Source: Ancylomarina sp. 16SWW S1-10-2
GTDB lineage: Bacteria; Bacteroidota; Bacteroidia; Bacteroidales; Marinifilaceae
Length of the DNA: 64,000 nt
Assembly: GCF_009669305.1 (NCBI RefSeq)
Contig: NZ_SADB01000018.1
Coordinates: forward strand, 22,724 to 86,723
Reading direction: 5' to 3'
Part shown: positions 52,965-62,011 of the stretch, one piece after another
Layout of the letters: each line of letters starts with the position of its first letter
Position numbering within the stretch: the first letter of the stretch is position 1
Made by a program: the position numbers and the translations under genes
Notes under the pieces: model-generated
What the model saw: the letters and a program-made list of their open reading frames with translations, nothing else
Database searches by the model: none
What the model was told of the DNA's origin: nothing

Positions 52965-54794
52965 TTATTTGGGCATCATTACGATTTTCATTTCACAACG
53001 CTTACAGTCGAATTCCAAACGGTATTTTTTATTGTTACTATCAACTAAATATAGTGGGCCTGGTTTTTCACCTATCGATTTCACTAATTTTGAACATTTG
53101 CCAAATTCATAACGTAGGCAATGTTTTGTTACCATTAGCGTTTTCCCATCATAATTTTTTTGAAGCTCAAAAGCTTGTTCAATATCATTTACCCCGCACT
53201 TTTTATAAAAGTCTTCAGCCTTATAATTGCTTACATTGCCCATATAAGAAATCTTATCTGAGTCATATTTTGGGTGTGAAATTAGAGGTTGAGTTTTCTC
53301 TTTTTCAGCAAGTTCAATACGAGTTTGAGTCAAACTGTCAAGCGTTTCTCTTCTAAGCTCATTTAATAATTTAGCTTGGATAAATGGTGTTTCATTAAAG
53401 TTCAATTGAATTGAATTTAACTCATAAATTGAACTACCAAGTTTAGATAACTGTTTCTTAATATTGCTTTTAGCCATTTCCTCATTCTGGGCTAATTCAA
53501 ATACACCATCTATACTATTCGATGCAGAAACACCATTCTCATCAGTAATATGTATAAAGTATTGTTTATCCTGTTGTTCAAAAAGAATATCAATAGATAT
53601 TTTACGAATACTTTTATCTTGCTTTAATTCTTTTGCAAATTCATGATCATTATTGCGGTAAAGTGTCACACCATCGCAAACCATACTCATATCATTGGGG
53701 TAAATTTTATCACACTTAACACCATTAACCTGTATTCCGGTTAAAAGTTTATTCTTGTTGAAAAAGCATAAGCCATCACCATTGTGAATAGGATATTTGC
53801 TTTTAATCTGGAAATGATCTTTTCTTACTCCTATAATATTACCAATTTCTTTACCCAATGATTTGGGTGAGTAGAAGTTGGCTATGTCGGGAACTCTTCC
53901 TTTAAAGAAGTAAGGTGTGAATCCGCGATTAAAGGTTCTATCAGGATCAGCCTCAAAATTAACTTTAACATTTCCTGAAGAAGCTCTTTCTAGTTCTTTG
54001 TTTTTACTTATTGTTTCATCTAGCTTTTGACTGTAATGACTGGTAATATTTTTGATATAAGAAATATCCTTTAGTCTACCTTCAATTTTAAGGGAGCAAA
54101 TACCAGCATTTACAATCTCACTTATTTCATTCGAAAGGTTCAAATCTTTAAGCGAAAGCAGATACTTGTCTTTGGCAATAACATTTCCTTCGGCATCTTC
54201 CAAATTGTATTTCATACGACAAGCTTGAGAACATTCGCCTCTATTTGCTGATCGACCCGAAATGGCATGAGAAAAATAGCATTGTCCGCTAAAAGATACG
54301 CAAAGAGCACCATTAACAAAATATTCTAAATCGACATTTGTGTTAGCTCTAATAACTTTTATTTGTTCAAGAGATACTTCTCTTGCTAGAATAATACGCT
54401 TAAAACCCGCTTTTTCAAGAAATTGAATCCTCTCCAAATCATAATTATGAGTTTGAGTACTAGCATGTAGTTCAATAGGAGGTAAGTCCATTTCTAAAAT
54501 ACTCATGTCTTGAATAATAAGAGCGTCAGCACCTAGTTTGTATAGTGCATTAATCTGTGCCTCAGCTTCCTTTAGTTCATTGTCATATAAAATAGTATTC
54601 ATTGCAATAAACACCTTAGCCCAATATTTATGAGCATATTTTATAAGTTTTCCTATATCTTCCAATGTATTGCCAACTGCGGCACGGGCACCAAATTTTG
54701 GAGCGCCTATATAAACAGCATCGGCACCATAGTTAATAGCAGCCATGCCTGTTTCGAGGTTTTTAGCAGGAGCTAAAAGTTCTATTTTTCGCAT
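52965..54794 (-). CDS. U32 family peptidase-like protein (RlhA type)
   Basis: A 609-residue member of the U32 (collagenase-like) family. The N-terminal TIM-barrel part begins IELLAPAKNLETGMAAI, has GADAVYIGAPKFGAR, ELHASTQTH and the U32 signature around FVNGALCVSFSGQC. Cysteines in SGQC, GECSQAC and a final CLRYEFGKC and CKRCEMK may bind an Fe-S cluster. Long U32 proteins of this kind include RlhA, which hydroxylates 23S rRNA C2501; the exact role here is not proven. Confidence 0.85.
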   Translation of the reverse strand: MRKIELLAPAKNLETGMAAINYGADAVYIGAPKFGARAAVGNTLEDIGKLIKYAHKYWAKVFIAMNTILYDNELKEAEAQINALYKLGADALIIQDMSILEMDLPPIELHASTQTHNYDLERIQFLEKAGFKRIILAREVSLEQIKVIRANTNVDLEYFVNGALCVSFSGQCYFSHAISGRSANRGECSQACRMKYNLEDAEGNVIAKDKYLLSLKDLNLSNEISEIVNAGICSLKIEGRLKDISYIKNITSHYSQKLDETISKNKELERASSGNVKVNFEADPDRTFNRGFTPYFFKGRVPDIANFYSPKSLGKEIGNIIGVRKDHFQIKSKYPIHNGDGLCFFNKNKLLTGIQVNGVKCDKIYPNDMSMVCDGVTLYRNNDHEFAKELKQDKSIRKISIDILFEQQDKQYFIHITDENGVSASNSIDGVFELAQNEEMAKSNIKKQLSKLGSSIYELNSIQLNFNETPFIQAKLLNELRRETLDSLTQTRIELAEKEKTQPLISHPKYDSDKISYMGNVSNYKAEDFYKKCGVNDIEQAFELQKNYDGKTLMVTKHCLRYEFGKCSKLVKSIGEKPGPLYLVDSNNKKYRLEFDCKRCEMKIVMMPK

Positions 54795-55109
54795 TATTTC
54801 TAGTTTGAGTGCGAAGGTAATGTTTTAAAATGATATTTAGTTTAGATGATTACTTACTCTTGATTGATGTTGATTTTAAAAGGATAAAATTTTATTTAGT
54901 GTGTAATTATACACCAAAATTCAATTAGTATTTCGTAAATTGTTTTTCAACCGAGCTATTCTGTTGTTTTTATAGGCTTTCTTGAAGTTTTTTATTCAGC
55001 TAATCGCTTTTTTTCTACATTTATGTTTTTTAGCGTCTTGAAATTGTGATTTTAAGAGCTGTATAAATCCTATCATTATCTTAATTATTAATGAATTCAA
55101 TTATACGAA
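54795..55109. other. Intergenic region between divergent U32 and crotonase genes
   Basis: About 315 AT-rich bases. Both promoters should be here, but no exact TAnnTTTG was found and no hairpin or small gene stands out. Confidence 0.35.
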
Positions 55110-55910
55110 ATGTCTACACAAGGTAATTTTATGAACTTTTCTTATCTAATTTACGAAGAACGTGATGAAGTTGGTATTCTGACTTTAAACCGTCCGGATG
55201 CTTTAAATGCTCTTAATAATGAGGTCTTTGACGAATTACAGTCTTTTCTAGTTTTGTTTAAACAGTCGATTAATGTTAGAGTATTAATTATTACTGGAGC
55301 TGGGAGAGCTTTTGTTGCAGGTGCAGATATCAAAGAACTTCAAAATATGTCTGTTCAGGACGCTTATGATTTTGCTGAGAAAGGAAAATCTGTGTTTCGG
55401 AATATAGCTTTATTGCCAATTCCTGTCATTGCGGCTATCAATGGTTATGCATTAGGAGGCGGTTTAGAGTTGGCATTATCTTGTGATATTAGAGTGGCAA
55501 ATAAGGATACTAAACTTGGAATGTCAGAAGTATCCTTAGGTTTAATTCCTGGTTTTAATGGCACTGTTGAGGCTTTAAAACAGGTTGGTTTGGGTCATGC
55601 TATGTATTTAATGATGACTGCTGATAGTGTAAAAGCAACTGAAGCATACGAATTAGGTTTGGTGCAAAAATTAGCTGAAGCTGATCAAGTTTTGGATGAT
55701 GCTATTGATATGGCTAAGAAAATTGCTAAAAATAGTCCCAATGCACTTCGAATATTAAAAACAGTTTTGCGTGAAGGAAAAGAAATGACTCGTACCGATG
55801 CTGAAGAAATGGAATCGAGAGAGTTTGGAAACTTATTCGACGAAAAGCAGACTGAGAGAATTGAAGGTGTTAATGCATTTATAGAGAAACGTAAACCTAA
55901 TTGGAAGTAA
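55110..55910 (+). CDS. Enoyl-CoA hydratase/crotonase (3-hydroxybutyryl-CoA dehydratase-like)
   Basis: A 266-residue crotonase. The oxyanion-hole segment AGADIKEL and the GGGLELALSCD strand with the first catalytic Glu are present, and the second Glu lies in GMSEVSLGLIPGF. The following NGTVEALKQVG differs from the usual GGTQRL. It hydrates crotonyl-CoA or dehydrates 3-hydroxybutyryl-CoA. It is first of the acyl-CoA module, with the dehydrogenase gene 46 bases on. The start may also be ATG 55131 (MNFSYLIYEE), closer to homologues. Confidence 0.88.
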   Translation: MSTQGNFMNFSYLIYEERDEVGILTLNRPDALNALNNEVFDELQSFLVLFKQSINVRVLIITGAGRAFVAGADIKELQNMSVQDAYDFAEKGKSVFRNIALLPIPVIAAINGYALGGGLELALSCDIRVANKDTKLGMSEVSLGLIPGFNGTVEALKQVGLGHAMYLMMTADSVKATEAYELGLVQKLAEADQVLDDAIDMAKKIAKNSPNALRILKTVLREGKEMTRTDAEEMESREFGNLFDEKQTERIEGVNAFIEKRKPNWK

Positions 55911-55956
55911 TCACAATTTTTAGATTTATAATCTGAACATAAAATCAAATAACAAA

Positions 55957-57288
55957 ATGAACTACATAAATAAGTACACAAACATTAGTTTATTAGGTGC
56001 TGCTGGTAAAATGGGTAGTGGTATTATGGCCCTTTTAGCATTTGAAGTCGGCAAACTTAAAATTGGTGCTAAACGTGAAGAAAATTTCATTATTAATGCC
56101 ATTGATGTTTCTCCAAAAGCTCTAGAAGGTTTGTTGAAATATTTAAAATCTCAACTACTTAAATATGGTGAGAAAAATATCGTTGAACTAAGAGAATGGT
56201 ATAAGAATAATGCTAGCCTTGTTGATAATGAGGAAGTGATTAATGCTTATGCTACCGATGTGATGGCAATGATTAAAACCAGCACGCGTATTGAAACGGC
56301 CTACGATTCTCAGCTTGTTTTTGAAGCCATTAAAGAAGACAAAGCGCTTAAAGTAAAGTTATTTTCACAGATTAAGCAGAATAACCCTGATGCTTGGTTT
56401 CTGAGTAATACATCTTCAATTCCTTTAGGTGAGATTGATACAGAAGCAGGTTTGAATGGTGATATTGTTGGTTTCCATTTTTACAATCCTCCAGTAATTC
56501 AAAAATTGCTTGAACTCATTCCAGTTGAGAATATAAATTCCGATTTGCTTAAACTTTCAGAAGAATTAGCGAAATCGATGAGAAAGGTTGTCGTATATTC
56601 TAGTGATGTAGCTGGTTTTATTGGAAATGGTCATTTTATGCGTGATGCTTTATTTGCATTAGACCAAGCCAACGGAATGACTAAGGATATTAAGTTGGCT
56701 GATGCCATTTACCGTGTTGATACAGTAAGTCGCGATTTACTGCTTCGCCCAATGGGAATTTATCAACTAATGGATTATGTGGGTGTTGATGTGATGTGTT
56801 TTATTCTAAAAAGTATGCAAGCTGCTTTTCCTCAAGAAAAATTGTCTCATGAAATCTTGAATAAATATATCGAGCTTGGTGTAACTGGAGGTCAGTATTC
56901 TGATGGTTCTCAGAAAGATGGTTTCTTTAAGTATGTAAAAGGTAAGATTGTTGCAGTTTACAATATGGATGCGAAGGCTTATAAGGATATCGAAGAAGTT
57001 AAGATAGCTAATGCAGATTATTTTGCACCTCAGCCTTCTGTAATTTTAGATTGGAAAACTGTAATTCGCGAAAGAGAAAGAGAAGCCATGTTAGCACCTT
57101 TCTTTAAGGAATTAAAAACATTGAATAGCTCAGCAGCAAAATTGGCTGTGGCTTATGGACTAAAATCAAAAGCTATTGGACAATTATTAGTTGATGGTGG
57201 AGTTGCTGCTGATACCAAAGCTGTAAATAAAGTGATGGAGACTGGTTTTTATCATTCCTATGGTCCAGTAAACAATTATTTCGAATAG
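55957..57288 (+). CDS. 3-hydroxyacyl-CoA dehydrogenase family protein
   Basis: A 443-residue NAD-dependent dehydrogenase. The Rossmann motif is LLGAAGKMGSGI near residue 13. NTSSIPLGEI, GFHFYNPPVIQKLLELIP (catalytic His of the HFxNP type) and SSDVAGFIGNGHFMRDAL in the middle fit the 3HCDH family, followed by a longer C-terminal part than the 280-residue clostridial Hbd. It oxidises 3-hydroxyacyl-CoA, or reduces acetoacetyl-CoA in the butyrate direction. It is followed by a terminator, so with the crotonase it forms its own unit. Confidence 0.85.
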   Translation: MNYINKYTNISLLGAAGKMGSGIMALLAFEVGKLKIGAKREENFIINAIDVSPKALEGLLKYLKSQLLKYGEKNIVELREWYKNNASLVDNEEVINAYATDVMAMIKTSTRIETAYDSQLVFEAIKEDKALKVKLFSQIKQNNPDAWFLSNTSSIPLGEIDTEAGLNGDIVGFHFYNPPVIQKLLELIPVENINSDLLKLSEELAKSMRKVVVYSSDVAGFIGNGHFMRDALFALDQANGMTKDIKLADAIYRVDTVSRDLLLRPMGIYQLMDYVGVDVMCFILKSMQAAFPQEKLSHEILNKYIELGVTGGQYSDGSQKDGFFKYVKGKIVAVYNMDAKAYKDIEEVKIANADYFAPQPSVILDWKTVIREREREAMLAPFFKELKTLNSSAAKLAVAYGLKSKAIGQLLVDGGVAADTKAVNKVMETGFYHSYGPVNNYFE

Positions 57289-57311
57289 AATTATTTTTCC
57301 AACAGATATTA

Positions 57312-57342
57312 TAAAGCTCAACTTAGGTTGAGCTTTTTTTTG
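57312..57342 (+). terminator. Terminator after the 3-hydroxyacyl-CoA dehydrogenase gene
   Basis: Stem AAAGCTCAAC / GTTGAGCTTT with a TTAG loop and T8. Confidence 0.85.
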
Positions 57343-57642
57343 TCTTATTATTTTGTTTTTTCATTGAATAATAAATTCAGTATAAAAATAATCTAAATTG
57401 CATTTAATAATTTGAGCTATTCATAATGTTTCTGCTAATAGGATCGAATTTATTATGTTTATTCTTAAATAAATATGCTTGTGAAGATTCTGATTTTAAG
57501 TGAATTATTACTAAATTAAGTAAGTGGAAAGAGATTTGCTTCATTCTTTAAGTTTAGATGATTAGAGTCTTAAGATCTAAATTAAGTTGAAAGTAAACTT
57601 TCCGTTCGTTTGAATCGAAATTCATTAAAAACGCTAACTTCT
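57343..57642 (+). other. Intergenic region before the thiolase gene
   Basis: About 300 AT-rich bases between the terminator and ATG 57643. No gene, hairpin or exact promoter consensus found. Confidence 0.35.
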
Positions 57643-58887
57643 ATGAAATCCCTTCGCCGAAAAATCTACATGATTGCTGGTTATAATACCATATCAATGG
57701 GAACAGGCCGTTCAGAATTTAACCCTAAAAAAGGAAGTCGATCGCTAGAAAGTTATATAAAAGAGGCTGGGCAAGCTGTATTGGAAATAATTGGAGGAGC
57801 TGATAAAGTAGATGAAGGGGTCATTGGCAATTTTATGGCTGCACGATTTAATAATCAGGGAAATTTACCCGCATTCTTCTCTTTAATTGATGAAGGGTTT
57901 AAATATAAACCATCTATAAGTGTCGAAGGAGCGTGTGCTTCTGGAGGATTAGCTTTGATATCAGCTATTAAATCGGTTTTGGCTGAAACGGCTGATGTGG
58001 TTTTAGCTGTGGGTGTTGAGGTGCAGAATACAAAGAAAGCGGTTTATGGTGCCGATATTCTTGCAGGTGCAGGATGGAATCAATCTAGAAAGAAAGGACA
58101 TGCCTATTTCTTTCCTGGTGTGTTTAGTGATAGAGCTGGAGCTTACTATAAAAAATATGGAAAAGATAGAACACGCATAGCTATGAGTCAGTGGTATGTT
58201 AATGCTATTGAGAATGCTAGGTTGTGTCATACTGCCCAAGAATCAGAAAATAAAAAATCCAATTTATTTGATACGGCACATAAGATGCCATTAAATCCAA
58301 AGAAATTTGTTGACCATTTAACGGTTCTAGATTGTTCTAAGGTTTCAGACGGAGCTTCGGCTATAGCAGTTGTTTCCGAAGATGGTCTTAAAAAAATAGG
58401 CTTTAAGCCCGAAGAGGCTATCGAGGTGCTTGGTTTTGCACAAATGGCTTCAGATATTACTCAAGATCCCACAGATATTACCGTATTGGATACTACAAAA
58501 AATGTTGTTAAAAAAGCACTAAATATGGCAGACATAAGTGTCAGTCAATTAGGAACAATTGAATTACACGATTGCTTTTCTATTGCAGGTATTATGGCAA
58601 TTGAAGCTATAGGCTTAGCCGAGCCAGGAAAAGGAATCGATTTTGTAATTGATGGAAAAACAAAAAGAGACGGAGAAATGCCTATTAATACAACTGGAGG
58701 TTTAATTGGATGGGGACACCCAACGGGAGCTACTGGAGTTCATCAAGCCGTAACGCTGTGGGAACAATTGACAGGTAAAGCTGGTGATGCACAAATTAAA
58801 ATTAATGCAGATAGACCTTATGCTTTAAGTATTAATATGGGCGGAGATGACAAAACTCTGGTTTCCATTGTTTATAAAAAAGGCTAA
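57643..58887 (+). CDS. Thiolase family protein (acetyl-CoA acyltransferase, SCP-x-like)
   Basis: A 414-residue thiolase. The nucleophilic Cys lies in VEGACASGG (about residue 97), His in IELHDCFSIAG and GWGHPTGATG near the C-terminus. The HDCFS pattern instead of NEAFA marks the SCP-x/archaeal-like thiolases rather than clostridial ThlA. It condenses or cleaves acyl-CoA. The frame opens at a TTG (57610); ATG 57643 is preferred. 51 bases to the acyl-CoA dehydrogenase gene. Confidence 0.88.
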   Translation: MKSLRRKIYMIAGYNTISMGTGRSEFNPKKGSRSLESYIKEAGQAVLEIIGGADKVDEGVIGNFMAARFNNQGNLPAFFSLIDEGFKYKPSISVEGACASGGLALISAIKSVLAETADVVLAVGVEVQNTKKAVYGADILAGAGWNQSRKKGHAYFFPGVFSDRAGAYYKKYGKDRTRIAMSQWYVNAIENARLCHTAQESENKKSNLFDTAHKMPLNPKKFVDHLTVLDCSKVSDGASAIAVVSEDGLKKIGFKPEEAIEVLGFAQMASDITQDPTDITVLDTTKNVVKKALNMADISVSQLGTIELHDCFSIAGIMAIEAIGLAEPGKGIDFVIDGKTKRDGEMPINTTGGLIGWGHPTGATGVHQAVTLWEQLTGKAGDAQIKINADRPYALSINMGGDDKTLVSIVYKKG

Positions 58888-58938
58888 AACACATAACTAC
58901 GAAATACAACAAACTACTAATCCTTAAATAACCACACT

Positions 58939-60078
58939 ATGAATTTTGAACTCACCGAAGAACAAGAAATGATTCGAGATGCTGCACGTGATTTTGCACA
59001 GCGAGAATTATTGCCTGGAGTTATTGAACGTGATGAAAACGCAACCTATCCAACCGAACAAGTTAAACGATTAGGCGAGTTAGGATTTTTAGGCATGCTA
59101 GTCGATGTAGAATATGATGGAGGAGGAATGGATGCTGTTTCCTACGTTTTAGCTATGGAAGAAATCTCAAAAGTAGATGCATCGGTCTCAGTTATTATGT
59201 CTGTGAATAATTCCTTGGTTTGCTGGGGAGTTCAAAAATATGGGAGTGAAGCTCAGAAACAGGAATTCTTAAAACCAATGGCTAGAGGAGATAAGATTGG
59301 AGCCTTTTTGCTTTCAGAACCAGAAGCAGGATCGGATGCTACATCACAAAGAACTACTGCTGTTGATATGGGCGATCATTACTTGATAAATGGCATCAAA
59401 AATTGGATTACCTCTGGTGGAACGGCTTCAACCTATTTATTGATTGCTCATACGCATCCAGAAAAGAAACATCATGGGATTAATGCCTTTTTAATAGATT
59501 CAAAGCTTGATGGAATTACTATTGGTCCTCACGAAAATAAGATGGGAATGCGAGCTTCTGATACGCATTCGGTTATGTTTAATAATGTGAAAGTGCCTAA
59601 AGAGAATCGCTTGGGTGAAGATGGACAGGGTTTTACTATTGCAATGAAATCACTTGAAGGTGGACGAATTGGAATCGCTTCGCAAGCTTTAGGAATTGCT
59701 TCTGGAGCTTATGAATTAGCCTTGAAATATGCGCAAGAGAGAAAAACTTTCGGTAAAGAAATTTTTAAACATCAAGCCATTGCTTTTAAATTAGCAGATA
59801 TGGCCGTTGAAATTGAAGCTGCTCGTTTCTTTTGTTTAAAAGCTGCTTGGCTAAAAGATCAAGGTAAGCCTTATGGACAAGCAAGCGCTATGGCTAAGCT
59901 TTATGCTGCCGAAACAGCTATGAAAGTAACGACAGAAGCAGTGCAGATTCATGGTGGGAATGGCTATGTGAAAGAGTACCATGTTGAACGTTTGATGCGC
60001 GAAGCGAAGCTTACACAGATCTATGAAGGTACCTCTGAAATACAGAAAATTGTGATTTCAAGGGGCTTGTTAGCCTAG
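58939..60078 (+). CDS. Acyl-CoA dehydrogenase (butyryl-CoA dehydrogenase-like)
   Basis: A 379-residue FAD enzyme. It begins MNFELTEEQEMIRDAARDFAQ and has LLSEPEAGSDATSQ and KNWITSGGTAST for the FAD site, GMRASDTHSVMFNNVKVP, the RKTFGKEIFKHQAIAFKLADM segment, and IYEGTSEIQKIVIS, whose first Glu is the catalytic base of short-chain enzymes. It passes electrons to the EtfAB encoded next. Second gene of the thiolase unit. Confidence 0.94.
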   Translation: MNFELTEEQEMIRDAARDFAQRELLPGVIERDENATYPTEQVKRLGELGFLGMLVDVEYDGGGMDAVSYVLAMEEISKVDASVSVIMSVNNSLVCWGVQKYGSEAQKQEFLKPMARGDKIGAFLLSEPEAGSDATSQRTTAVDMGDHYLINGIKNWITSGGTASTYLLIAHTHPEKKHHGINAFLIDSKLDGITIGPHENKMGMRASDTHSVMFNNVKVPKENRLGEDGQGFTIAMKSLEGGRIGIASQALGIASGAYELALKYAQERKTFGKEIFKHQAIAFKLADMAVEIEAARFFCLKAAWLKDQGKPYGQASAMAKLYAAETAMKVTTEAVQIHGGNGYVKEYHVERLMREAKLTQIYEGTSEIQKIVISRGLLA

Positions 60079-60158
60079 ATTGCTTATCTTAATTAAGTAT
60101 TCAAGAATGTTAAATTACTTGTTGATAAATTAATACTAACTACAAAAGTATAAACCAT

Positions 60159-60908
60159 ATGAAAATATTAGTTTGTATCAGTAATGTTCCCGATACCACC
60201 ACCAAAGTAAAATTAACCGATGATAATAAGCAGATTGATAATGCAGGTGTTCAGTGGATTATTAACCCTTGGGACGAATTAGCTTTAACTAGAGCGATAG
60301 AACTAAAAGAGGATAGCTCCAATACGATTGATGAAGTCTGTGTTGTAAATGTAGGCCTAAATCAGAGTGATGCTACCTTAAGAAAAGCATTAGCCATTGG
60401 CGCCGATAAAGCAATTAGAATAGATGCAGAGCCTTTAGATGCCTATTTTGTTGCAGGTCAAATTGCTGCCTATGTTAAAGAGAATCCTTTTGATATCGTA
60501 TTAAGTGGTATTGAATCTAGTGATTATAACGGTTCTTCGGTAGGAGGAATGCTTAGTGAATTTATGGATTGCCCAGCCATTTCATCAATGACAAAACTTG
60601 ATGTTGAGAATGAAAATATTATTATCCATAGAGCGATTCCAGGTGGGAAACAGATATTAGAATTAAAGCCTCCTTTTATAGGAATTGTTCAGAAAGGAAT
60701 CACTAATGAACCTCGAATTCCGGCTATGCGTGGTATTATGATGGCAAGGAAAAAGCCTTTAGAGGTTGTTGCAGCCGTTGAATTGGATTCACTTAGTCAT
60801 ATTGTAGAGTTCGAATTACCAAAAGCTAAAGCATCATGTCAAATGATTGCTGCTGATCAGTTGGAAGAATTGGTACATCTACTAAAGTCTGAGGCTAAAG
60901 TTTTATAG
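60159..60908 (+). CDS. etfB: Electron transfer flavoprotein beta subunit
   Basis: 249 residues. It begins MKILVCISNVPDTTTKVKL, has WIINPWDELALTRAIEL and the SGIESSDYNGSSVGGMLSE segment, and carries the AMP-binding and recognition-loop parts of the beta subunit. With EtfA it accepts electrons from the acyl-CoA dehydrogenase. The extra FAD seen in bifurcating EtfB cannot be judged by eye. Confidence 0.95.
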   Translation: MKILVCISNVPDTTTKVKLTDDNKQIDNAGVQWIINPWDELALTRAIELKEDSSNTIDEVCVVNVGLNQSDATLRKALAIGADKAIRIDAEPLDAYFVAGQIAAYVKENPFDIVLSGIESSDYNGSSVGGMLSEFMDCPAISSMTKLDVENENIIIHRAIPGGKQILELKPPFIGIVQKGITNEPRIPAMRGIMMARKKPLEVVAAVELDSLSHIVEFELPKAKASCQMIAADQLEELVHLLKSEAKVL

Positions 60909-60979
60909 CTTAATAGTATTGATTTAAGTTATAGTGATTAGTTAAACTAGATAAGATAAATTCTAAAATATTATATGCT

Positions 60980-61945
60980 ATGTCAGTAATCGCATTTGCA
61001 AAAAATTGGGAGGGGAAATTTAAAAAATCGACTTACGAGTTGGTTTCTTATGCCAAAGATTTGGCTTCTCGCTTAAATACACAAACACTTATTCTGTCTA
61101 TAGGAGAGGTTGATGAATCAGAATTAAATAAACTAGCTCAGTATGGAGCAGATAAAATTATTTCAGTTGATGATTCTCGTTTAAATATACTAAGTAGTCG
61201 CATTTATGCTGAGGTTATTAGTCAGGTTGTAAACAAGGAAGGAGCTTCTTATGTTATTCTGAGTGATAATAATTCAGGAAAGGCCATTTCACCACGTTTG
61301 TCGGTTAAACTGAAAGCAGGCTTGGCAGCTGCTGTTCTAGATGTTCCAAAATCATTGGATCCATTTATCATCAAAAAGCGCGTTTTTTCAGGCAAAGCTT
61401 TTGCTTACGTTCAAATTGATTCTGAAAAGAAAATTCTGACCCTATCGAAGAACTCCTTTGGGATTGTAGAAAATCCAGCGGTTTTAAATATTGAACGTTT
61501 TACGCCAGAGTTGGCTGATGATATTTTTAAGATTAAGGTAAATTCTGTTGAGAAAGCCGATGATAAGATGATTTTGGCAGATGCTGATATCGTAGTTTCG
61601 GCAGGAAGAGGCATGAAAGCAGCTGAAAATTGGCAACCTGTTGAAGATCTTTCTTCTGTATTAGGTGCCGCAACAGCTTGTTCACGACCAGTTTCCGACG
61701 ATGGTTGGAGAGGACATGAAGAGCACGTTGGGCAAACGGGTAAGGTGATTGCTCCAAACTTGTATTTTGCCATTGGCATTTCAGGAGCTATTCAGCATGT
61801 AGCTGGTATTAATCGTTCTAAATGTATAGTTGCAATTAACACAGATCCCGAAGCACCAATATTTTCAATTGCAGATTATGGCGTTGTAGGTGATGCAATG
61901 ACTGTACTTCCAAAATTAACAGAGATAATCCGTAGTGGAGAGTAA
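60980..61945 (+). CDS. etfA: Electron transfer flavoprotein alpha subunit
   Basis: 321 residues. The C-terminal FAD domain is clear: VSAGRGMKAAENW, LGAATACSRPVSDDGW, HVGQTGKVIAPNLYFAIGIS then GAIQHVAGI, and INTDPEAPIF. Partner of EtfB. A small terminator separates it from the membrane Fe-S protein gene, so read-through or a separate promoter is required for the latter. Confidence 0.95.
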   Translation: MSVIAFAKNWEGKFKKSTYELVSYAKDLASRLNTQTLILSIGEVDESELNKLAQYGADKIISVDDSRLNILSSRIYAEVISQVVNKEGASYVILSDNNSGKAISPRLSVKLKAGLAAAVLDVPKSLDPFIIKKRVFSGKAFAYVQIDSEKKILTLSKNSFGIVENPAVLNIERFTPELADDIFKIKVNSVEKADDKMILADADIVVSAGRGMKAAENWQPVEDLSSVLGAATACSRPVSDDGWRGHEEHVGQTGKVIAPNLYFAIGISGAIQHVAGINRSKCIVAINTDPEAPIFSIADYGVVGDAMTVLPKLTEIIRSGE

Positions 61946-61954
61946 TATTGATTG

Positions 61955-61980
61955 AGTCAGCTTAAGTAGCTGACTTTTTG
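61955..61980 (+). terminator. Short terminator after etfA
   Basis: Stem AGTCAGCT / AGCTGACT with a TAAGT-type loop and T5, between etfA and the Fe-S gene. Confidence 0.7.
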
Positions 61981-62011
61981 TTTTCCAATTTATAAGCTAA
62001 GCCTATTTATC

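Noticed and set aside
57312-57642. A single operon for all acyl-CoA module genes
   Set aside because: A strong terminator and a 350-base gap split the crotonase-dehydrogenase pair from the thiolase-Etf genes.
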